DNA of 64,000 nt, taken from positions 6,338,001 to 6,402,000 of the forward strand of contig NZ_LN831790.1 of NCBI RefSeq assembly GCF_001013905.1. The letters are read 5' to 3'. Position numbers and translations under genes: made by a program. This stretch comes from Streptomyces leeuwenhoekii. GTDB lineage: Bacteria; Actinomycetota; Actinomycetes; Streptomycetales; Streptomycetaceae. A model generated the notes under the pieces. It had not been told where the DNA came from. It worked only from the letters and a program-made list of their open reading frames with translations, and made no database searches. Positions 8,891-14,564 of this stretch are shown here, piece after piece (position 1 is the stretch's first letter; each line of letters begins with the position of its first letter).

Positions 8891-8909
8891 AAACTAGCAG
8901 TGCTAATTT
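8891..8909. promoter_or_regulatory. TetR operator between divergent tetR and acyl-CoA dehydrogenase genes
   Basis: AAACTAGCAGTGCTAATTT is a near-perfect palindrome in the intergenic gap and is AT-rich relative to its surroundings. Its right half contains TAATTT, a possible -10 for the rightward gene. It is the better of the two copies of this motif in the window. Confidence 0.75.
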
Positions 8910-8966
8910 AAATGTCCGGCTTTCAAGCTTGGCTTCGGCCATCCGTCTTGTGTGGGGTGACTCGGC

Positions 8967-10118
8967 ATGAACCTGGAGCTCAGCGAGGAGCAGATCGCCG
9001 TCCGGCGGCTCGCCCGGGACTTCGTCGAGCGGGAGATCACCCCCCACGTCGTCGCCTGGGACCGCGCGGAGGAGGTCGACCGCGGCATCGTCAAGAAGCT
9101 GGGGGACGTCGGTTTCCTCGGTCTGACCATCGACGAGGAGTACGGCGGCTCGGGTGGCGACCACCTCGCCTACTGCCTGGTGACCGAGGAACTCGGCCGC
9201 GGGGACTCCTCGGTGCGCGGCATCGTCTCCGTCTCGCTGGGGCTGGTCGCCAAGACCATCGCCGCCTGGGGGAGCGAGGAGCAGAAGCGGCGCTGGCTGC
9301 CGGGGCTCACCTCCGGGGAGTACGTCGGCTGCTTCGGGCTCACCGAGCCGGGCACCGGCTCCGACGCCGGCAACCTGTCCACCCGCGCGGTCCGCGACGG
9401 CGACACGTACGTCATCAACGGCACGAAGATGTTCATCACCAACGGCACCTGGGCCGACGTCGTGCTGCTCTTCGCCCGCTCCACCGACGCCCCCGGTCAC
9501 AAGGGCGTCTCCGCCTTCCTCGTCCCCACCGACACCCCCGGCCTGACCCGGCGCACCGTCCACGGCAAGCTCGGCCTGCGCGGCCAGGCCACCGCCGAGC
9601 TGGTGCTCGAGGACGTGCGCGTCCCCGCGTCCGGCATGGTGGCGCCGGAGGGCAAGGGCTTCTCGGTCGCCATGTCCGCCCTCGCCAAGGGCCGGATGTC
9701 GGTCGCGGCCGGCTGCGTCGGCATAGCCCAGGCCGCCCTGGACGCGGCCGTGCGGTACGCGGGCGAGCGCGAGCAGTTCGGGAAGGCCATCGCCCGCCAC
9801 CAGCTCGTCCAGGAACTGATCAGCGACATCGCCGTCGACGTCGACGCCGCCCGGCTGCTGACCTGGCGGGTCGCCGACCTGATCGACCGCGGGCAGCCCT
9901 TCGCCGTCGAGTCCTCCAAGGCCAAGCTGTTCGCCTCCGAGGCGGCCGTCCGCGCCGCCAACAACGCCCTGCAGGTCTTCGGCGGGTACGGCTACATCGA
10001 CGAGTACCCGGCGGGCAAGCTGCTGCGCGACGCGCGGGTGATGACCCTCTACGAGGGCACCAGCCAGATCCAGAAGCTCGTCATCGGACGGGCGCTCACC
10101 GGGGTCTCGGCCTTCTGA
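8967..10118 (+). CDS. acyl-CoA dehydrogenase
   Basis: A 383-residue flavoprotein catalysing alpha,beta-dehydrogenation of an acyl-CoA thioester. The family signatures are present: FGLTEPGTGSDAG in the middle domain, GKLGLRGQATAELVLEDV, and the C-terminal FGGYGYIDEYP. The catalytic glutamate lies in LYEGTSQIQ near residue 363, as in short/medium-chain enzymes. The ATG start gives the normal N-terminus MNLELSEEQ. It is divergent from a TetR gene and shares its operator, so it is probably induced together with the ALDH/ADH pair. Chain-length or branched-chain preference cannot be read. Confidence 0.92.
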   Translation: MNLELSEEQIAVRRLARDFVEREITPHVVAWDRAEEVDRGIVKKLGDVGFLGLTIDEEYGGSGGDHLAYCLVTEELGRGDSSVRGIVSVSLGLVAKTIAAWGSEEQKRRWLPGLTSGEYVGCFGLTEPGTGSDAGNLSTRAVRDGDTYVINGTKMFITNGTWADVVLLFARSTDAPGHKGVSAFLVPTDTPGLTRRTVHGKLGLRGQATAELVLEDVRVPASGMVAPEGKGFSVAMSALAKGRMSVAAGCVGIAQAALDAAVRYAGEREQFGKAIARHQLVQELISDIAVDVDAARLLTWRVADLIDRGQPFAVESSKAKLFASEAAVRAANNALQVFGGYGYIDEYPAGKLLRDARVMTLYEGTSQIQKLVIGRALTGVSAF

Positions 10119-10135
10119 GTACCTCCTGAGTATCC

Positions 10136-10165
10136 CGGCGGATGTGGCGCGGTCCACATCCGCCG
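10136..10165. terminator. perfect 12-bp stem hairpin after the acyl-CoA dehydrogenase
   Basis: CGGCGGATGTGG and CCACATCCGCCG pair perfectly around the six-base loop CGCGGT. The hairpin lies 17 bases after one stop codon and 12 bases before the next start codon. It could terminate the upstream transcript or hide the start of the small membrane protein gene. Confidence 0.6.
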
Positions 10166-10177
10166 ATGCTTCTGCCC

Positions 10178-10465
10178 ATGAGCGACACTCCGGTCAAACA
10201 GCAGTCGACGGCCGCCTTCTACGGTCAGGCCGTGGCCTCTTTCGCGGTCGCCCTGGCGGCCACCGCGATCGGCATCTTCAACCTTCAGGCCGACGCCTGG
10301 GTCCGCGCCTTCCTCGCCGTCGCCGTCCTGTATCTCGTCACCTCCGCCTTCACCCTGTCCAAGGTCGTCCGCGACCGGCAGGAGGCCGGGCAGATCGTGA
10401 GCCGCGTCGAGCAGGCGCGGCTGGAGAAGCTGCTCGCCGAGCACGACCCGTTCGAGAAGCTGTGA
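10178..10465 (+). CDS. YiaAB two-helix domain membrane protein
   Basis: A 95-residue protein with two predicted membrane helices (about residues 15-35, starting around FYGQAVASFAVALAATAIGI, and 42-62). A charged cytoplasmic tail rich in Arg/Glu follows and ends HDPFEKL. The pattern matches the YiaA/YiaB two-helix domain family, whose function is not established. Start choice is uncertain: ATG codons at 10142, 10166 and 10178 are in frame, none with a good ribosome site. The strong hairpin immediately upstream favours the last. It sits alone between the acyl-CoA dehydrogenase and a TetR gene. Confidence 0.75.
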   Translation: MSDTPVKQQSTAAFYGQAVASFAVALAATAIGIFNLQADAWVRAFLAVAVLYLVTSAFTLSKVVRDRQEAGQIVSRVEQARLEKLLAEHDPFEKL

Positions 10466-10502
10466 CCCGCCCCGCCCCCGGTCACCCGGCCGCACCAGCA
10501 CG

Positions 10503-10518
10503 CTAAGCGACCGCTCAC
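10503..10518. promoter_or_regulatory. operator-like half-palindrome upstream of the second tetR
   Basis: CTAAGCGACCGCTCAC shares 13 of 16 bases with the better palindrome CTAAGCGACTGCTTAG at 11744. It overlaps the -35 region of a promoter whose -10 could be TATGGT (10528-10533). Autoregulation by the following TetR protein is the likely meaning. Confidence 0.6.
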
Positions 10519-10566
10519 CTTCGGCGGTATGGTGGAGCTCCTGTCACCGAGAGGGGCGAGCGAGCG

Positions 10567-11208
10567 ATGAGTACGGCGGAGCAGACGGCGGGCGGCGAGG
10601 CGGAGCCGTGGGGCGAGGTCACCCCGGACGCGGCCCGGAGGCTGCTGGTCGCCGCCGTGGAGGCCTTCGCCGAGCGCGGCTACCACGCGACGACGACCCG
10701 CGACATCGCGGGCCGCGCCGGCATGAGCCCGGCCGCGCTCTACATCCACTACAAGACCAAGGAAGAGCTGCTCCACCGCATCAGCCGGATCGGCCACGAC
10801 AAGGCGCTGGACATCCTGCGCACGGCGGCCGGGGGTGAGGGGAGCCCCGCCGAGCGGCTCGCCGACGCGGTGAGCTCCTTCGTCCGCTGGCACGCCGGAC
10901 GGCGCACCACCGCGCGCGTCGTCCAGTACGAACTGGACGCGCTCGGACCCGAGGCCCGCGCCGAGATCCTCGCGCTGCGCCGCCAGGTCGACGCCGAGGT
11001 GCGCGGCATCATCGAGGACGGCGTGGCGGCCGGGGAGTTCGACGTGGCCGATGTGCAGGGCACCACGCTCGCCGTGCTCTCGCTGTGCATCGACGTCGCC
11101 CGCTGGTTCAACATCGAGGGCCCCCGGACGCCGGACGAGGTCGGCGCGCTCTACGCCGACCTCGTGCTGCGCATGGTGGGGGCCCGGCGCCCCTCCGGCC
11201 GGGGATAG
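10567..11208 (+). CDS. TetR-family transcriptional regulator
   Basis: A 213-residue TetR regulator with an N-terminal DNA-binding domain (FAERGYHATTTRDIAGRAGM, then ALYIHYKTKEELL) and a C-terminal domain of the kind often linked with acyl-CoA metabolism regulators. The ATG at 10567 follows GAGAGGGGCGAGCGAGCG. It is convergent with the MaoC hydratase gene: the two stop codons lie one base apart. Matching palindromes before this gene and before maoC suggest it represses itself and the hydratase. The ligand is unknown, but an acyl-CoA is plausible. Confidence 0.9.
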   Translation: MSTAEQTAGGEAEPWGEVTPDAARRLLVAAVEAFAERGYHATTTRDIAGRAGMSPAALYIHYKTKEELLHRISRIGHDKALDILRTAAGGEGSPAERLADAVSSFVRWHAGRRTTARVVQYELDALGPEARAEILALRRQVDAEVRGIIEDGVAAGEFDVADVQGTTLAVLSLCIDVARWFNIEGPRTPDEVGALYADLVLRMVGARRPSGRG

Positions 11209-11209
11209 C

Positions 11210-11671
11210 TCAGAGGTAGTAGCGCGAGACGGACTCCGCGACACACACCGGCTTCTCGCCGCCCTCGCGCTCCACCGTGAAGGCGAGGGTCACCTGGACC
11301 GCGTCCTTCACCTCCTCGACGGCGGAGACCGTCGCGGTGGCGCGCAGTCGCGAGCCGACCGGGACGGGGGAGGGGAAGCGGACCTTGTTGGTGCCGTAGT
11401 TGACGCCCATCTTCACGCCCTCGACCTTGATCAGTTGCGGCCCGAAGAGGGGCAGCAGCGAGAGGGTGAGGTAGCCGTGGGCGATGGTGGTGCCGAACGG
11501 CCCCCCGGCGGCCTTCTCGGGGTCCACGTGGATCCACTGGTGGTCGCCGGTCGCCTCCGCGAACAGGTCGATCCGCTTCTGGTCGATCTCCAGCCAGTCG
11601 GTGTGTCCCAACTGCTCGCCCACCGCCGCCTTCAGCTCGTCGACGGAGGTGAAGATCCTCGGCTCTGCCAT
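11210..11671 (-). CDS. MaoC-like (R)-specific enoyl-CoA hydratase
   Basis: A 153-residue single hot-dog domain protein. The hydratase motif ATGDHQWIHVDPEKA carries the conserved Asp43 and His48, followed by PFGTTIAHGYLTLSLLP, the usual helix and substrate-channel strand. Such enzymes hydrate trans-2-enoyl-CoA to (R)-3-hydroxyacyl-CoA. The ATG start has a GGGAGG ribosome site. It is convergent with the TetR gene and divergent from soxR; the palindrome at 11744-11759 lies in its promoter. It probably works in acyl-CoA degradation with dehydrogenases such as those encoded nearby. Confidence 0.9.
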   Translation of the reverse strand: MAEPRIFTSVDELKAAVGEQLGHTDWLEIDQKRIDLFAEATGDHQWIHVDPEKAAGGPFGTTIAHGYLTLSLLPLFGPQLIKVEGVKMGVNYGTNKVRFPSPVPVGSRLRATATVSAVEEVKDAVQVTLAFTVEREGGEKPVCVAESVSRYYL

Positions 11672-11743
11672 GTCCCGGCCTCCCGCGTCACAGGGCCGTC
11701 CGCCCTGGGTCCTGGTGCTCGTGTTCGGTTGTCGCGCACTAAT

Positions 11744-11759
11744 CTAAGCGACTGCTTAG
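11744..11759. promoter_or_regulatory. TetR-type operator between maoC and soxR
   Basis: CTAAGCGACTGCTTAG has six-base arms (CTAAGC/GCTTAG) around GACT. It lies 73 bases upstream of the maoC start and about 54 bases upstream of the soxR -10. Its partner is at 10503, before the TetR gene on the other side of maoC. Confidence 0.7.
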
Positions 11760-11825
11760 CATGGTCCGGTCGTGCGGGTGGTGTCAACGGAGAGGGCGCC
11801 TGACGGGGTCGGTAGGGTTCGAGGA

Positions 11826-12323
11826 GTGCCCCAGATTCCAGAGAAGATCCACGAGCTCACGGTCGGCCAGCTCGCCGCGCGCAGCGGCGCCGCCGTCTCC
11901 GCCCTGCACTTCTACGAGTCCAAGGGCCTGATCACCAGTCGCCGCACCGCGGGCAACCAGCGCCGCTTCAGCCGTGACACCCTGCGCCGGGTCGCCTTCA
12001 TCCGCGCCGCGCAGCGCGTCGGCATCCCGCTCGCCACGATCCGCGAGGCGCTGGCCGAGCTGCCGGAGGAGCGCACGCCAACCCGGGAGGACTGGGCCCG
12101 CCTCTCCGAAGCCTGGCGCTCCGAACTGGAGGCGCGCATCCAGCAGCTCAACCGATTGCGCGACCATCTGACCGACTGCATCGGCTGCGGCTGCCTGTCC
12201 CTGAACACCTGTGTGCTGTCCAACCCGGACGACGTCTTCGGCGAACGGCTCACCGGCTCCCGCCTGATGGCGGAACAGGGCGGCGCCGCCGCGGCCCGAG
12301 GGCGCGGTAGACCGCGCGGCTGA
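11826..12323 (+). CDS. soxR: redox-sensing MerR-family activator SoxR
   Basis: A 165-residue MerR-type regulator. The N-terminus has the winged helix ([20 protein letters not shown]) and is followed by a dimerisation helix. The cysteine cluster [12 protein letters not shown] (Cys118, 121, 123, 129) binds the [2Fe-2S] centre. In Streptomyces, SoxR responds to redox-active metabolites such as actinorhodin rather than superoxide. The GTG start is 7 bases after a -10-like TAGGGT (11813-11818), so the mRNA may be leaderless, although a GAGGA lies just before the GTG. No CCTCAAG-type SoxR box is seen in this window, so its targets are elsewhere. A glycine/arginine-rich tail follows the cluster. Confidence 0.93.
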   Translation: MPQIPEKIHELTVGQLAARSGAAVSALHFYESKGLITSRRTAGNQRRFSRDTLRRVAFIRAAQRVGIPLATIREALAELPEERTPTREDWARLSEAWRSELEARIQQLNRLRDHLTDCIGCGCLSLNTCVLSNPDDVFGERLTGSRLMAEQGGAAAARGRGRPRG

Positions 12324-12807
12324 ACGGCCGCGCGGGGGGCCGGGTTCGCAACCCCGGCCTCCGAGCGGCACGGCGCTGCGCCGAGCGGGGCCGTGTCGCG
12401 CCGTGCGGCGCGGAGGTCGTGCGCCTGCCTGGCCGTGCACGGGGGTCGGGTTCGCATCCCCGGCCCCCTCCGAGCGGGTGTCGTGCTGGGCCGTGCGGCG
12501 CGGTAGGTCCTGTGGGGGAAACGGCCGCGCACGGTGGCCGGGGCGCAGCCCCGCGCCGCTCGGGACCGGGGTTGCGAACCCGGCCCTGGCACACGGGCAC
12601 CCAGCCCTGGCGCGCCTCTCGGGGCCGGGGCCGCGAACTCGGCCCGGATGCGCGGCCACGCGCGGCCCGCCGCGCCGCTCGGCGCGACACGGCTCCCGCT
12701 CGAAGGTCTTGACCGCGCCGGATTTCCTCGTCGCGCGCCCGATCCCGACGTGGAGCGGCGCGGTGGGGCTGCGGGGCGCCCGGCCAAGCCCCGTCCCCGC
12801 CGGTGCG
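12324..12807. repeat. non-coding block of degenerate inverted repeats
   Basis: These 484 bases hold no supported gene. Four copies of a 20-bp element occur: GGCCGGGTTCGCAACCCCGG at 12338-12357, a close copy at 12446-12465, an exact inverted copy at 12566-12585 and a 17/20 inverted copy at 12625-12644. Flanking phrases such as GCCGTGCGGCGCGG and CGAGCGG also recur in both orientations, so the block looks like four decayed units of roughly 100 bases. Copies 1 and 3 could pair as a large stem. Confidence 0.65.
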
Positions 12808-13539
12808 TCAGTTCCCGGTGTCCCGTGCGGCGTGCCACTCGGCCAGCCCCGCGGCGACCAGTCGCGCGTTGGACTCCGCCCCACCGCCGTCGGGCATGAG
12901 CAGCGTGTCCTCCAGGCCGATGCGGGTGGCCAGGCCCCGCCTCCCCGCCAGCCGCAGCACCGGCCAGGCGCCGCCGTCCTCGCCGTGCAGCAGTACGGGA
13001 CGCCCGTGCGCGGCGCCGATCCCGGCCAGGAGGGCCCGCGCGGACGCCTCCGCGGACGCCGGGTCGGTGTCCGTGACCTCCGCCAGCACCCGCAGCACCT
13101 TCGGCCCGAGCGGCGAGGCCGCGAAGCGGGCCGCGCCGTCCGTGCCGGACCAGATGCCGGCCTCCACGCCGACCCCGCGCTCGATCAGGGCGGCGGCGAG
13201 CTCCTCGGCCCCCGGCTCGTGCCAGTTGACCGAGGCGTGGTCGGGCAGGACGGTCCACGACCGGACGCGCTCCAGCCGCGCCGCCGGGTCCGGCTCCGCC
13301 CAGGCGCCCGTGGTCACACCGACCGGCACCCGCACCCGGTCCCGTATCGCCTCCAGCGTCGCCGCGACCACACGGGGCGACAGACTGTCGTGGCCGCACG
13401 GGGTTTTGGGATGGACGTGGACGTCCGTGGCCCCGGCTGCCACGGCCTCCGCCGCCGACGCTGCCATCGCCTCCGGCGACAGCGGCACCCGCACGCCGTC
13501 GGCGGCCGCCCGGGCACCGTTGAGACATACCTGCACCAT
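12808..13539 (-). CDS. BKACE-type beta-keto acid cleavage enzyme (DUF849)
   Basis: A 243-residue TIM-barrel protein of the DUF849/BKACE family, whose members cleave beta-keto acids with acetyl-CoA. Typical features are the opening MVQVCLNGAR, the metal-site strand ATDVHVHPKTPCGHDSLSP and VPVGVTTGAW in the barrel. It is somewhat shorter than the usual 270-310 residues, so part of a C-terminal element may be missing. I start at ATG 13539 because it gives the family N-terminus; upstream GTG/TTG codons add ten atypical residues. No pathway partner is adjacent, so the substrate is unknown. Confidence 0.8.
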   Translation of the reverse strand: MVQVCLNGARAAADGVRVPLSPEAMAASAAEAVAAGATDVHVHPKTPCGHDSLSPRVVAATLEAIRDRVRVPVGVTTGAWAEPDPAARLERVRSWTVLPDHASVNWHEPGAEELAAALIERGVGVEAGIWSGTDGAARFAASPLGPKVLRVLAEVTDTDPASAEASARALLAGIGAAHGRPVLLHGEDGGAWPVLRLAGRRGLATRIGLEDTLLMPDGGGAESNARLVAAGLAEWHAARDTGN

Positions 13540-13699
13540 GCCGTCGAGGATGCCGGACCCCACTGACAACGGGGTCGGCGGCGGACGTCGGCGTGCCTGC
13601 CCCGGACGTACGGCCGCCTCCCGAAGGGGCGCGGCATCCCCGGCACGCCCCGCGGGCGTCCTCGGGCCGCACCCCGGCGCGCACGTCGCCGGCCCCGGC

Positions 13700-14302
13700 T
13701 CAGACCGACACGAGCTGCCGTCCCCGCCTGGCGTCCGCCAGGGCTCCGGGGGTGAGAACGGGCCGCGGGACCAGGATGCCGCAGTCCGCGCAGACCGGTC
13801 CCGACGAGGGCTCGTGCTCCAGGCCGTACTGCCACACCAGCCGTTCGCCCGCGCAGACCGGACAGACCGTGCCCGGCTCCCGCTCCAGGGCCGCGATCAG
13901 CCGGCGCAGTACGTCGGCCAGCGGCTCACGGGGATGAAGCCGCGGGTCGTCGCACCACGCCACGCCGAAGCCGCCCCAGGTCAGCCGGTGCCAGTCGTCC
14001 ACGCTGCCCGGCCGGCGCAGCCCGTCGTGCTTCTCCTTGCGGCGGCGCTCGGCGAACTGCACCTCGTAGGCCAGCCAGACCGAGCGCGCCTCCTCCAACT
14101 CGTCCAGCGCGGCCACCAGCCGCGCCGGGTCCGGCGACCTGTCCTCGGGATCGAACCCCCACCGGGTGCACAAGTGGTCCCAGGTCGCCCTGTGCCCGTA
14201 AGGGGCGAACCGCTCAAGGCATTTGCGCAGCGAGTAGCGCCGCAGCGCCAGGTCGCACCGCGGGTCGCGGACCTGTCTTGCCAGACTCCGGAAACCGGCC
14301 AT
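13700..14302 (-). CDS. conserved hypothetical protein with C-terminal zinc-ribbon-like motif
   Basis: A 200-residue protein of unknown function. The N-terminal two thirds is a charged, helical segment (for example LRKCLERFAPYGHRATWDHL). The C-terminus carries two CxxC knuckles, VCPVCAGERL and PVCADCGILV, spaced about 25 residues apart, which could bind one zinc ion. The ATG start MAGFRSLARQ is the first plausible start. It is convergent with nothing on its 3' side and divergent from the acylase gene. I do not recognise a characterised homologue. Confidence 0.7.
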   Translation of the reverse strand: MAGFRSLARQVRDPRCDLALRRYSLRKCLERFAPYGHRATWDHLCTRWGFDPEDRSPDPARLVAALDELEEARSVWLAYEVQFAERRRKEKHDGLRRPGSVDDWHRLTWGGFGVAWCDDPRLHPREPLADVLRRLIAALEREPGTVCPVCAGERLVWQYGLEHEPSSGPVCADCGILVPRPVLTPGALADARRGRQLVSV

Positions 14303-14564
14303 CGCCCTGCACCTCCGTCACACCTGCATCTGCGTACTCCGGTCATGCGGCGTCGTCGTACGGACGTCGCCGAAGAGACGTACCGGCACACGATTCGGCT
14401 CCATCCGATTTCCGATGGCCCCCATAAGCGGGCCTCGCTTCCCCCGTGCCGGCCGACGCCCACCGTGTGCTGTTGTTCCGACACCGAAAAGTGACGCGTG
14501 TTCATCTTCAACCGCGGGGATACCGGCGGTAACCTCCGGCACACCCTCGTCGGGAGGAGCTGCC

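Noticed and set aside
11760..12323. SoxR-box autoregulation of soxR
   Set aside because: No CCTCAAG-type SoxR palindrome is present near the soxR promoter. The palindrome there fits the neighbouring TetR better.
12338..12644. Repeats resembling a tRNA T-arm (GGGTTCGCAACCC)
   Set aside because: No acceptor, anticodon or D-arm can be assembled around any copy, so these are not tRNA genes or clear tRNA remnants.
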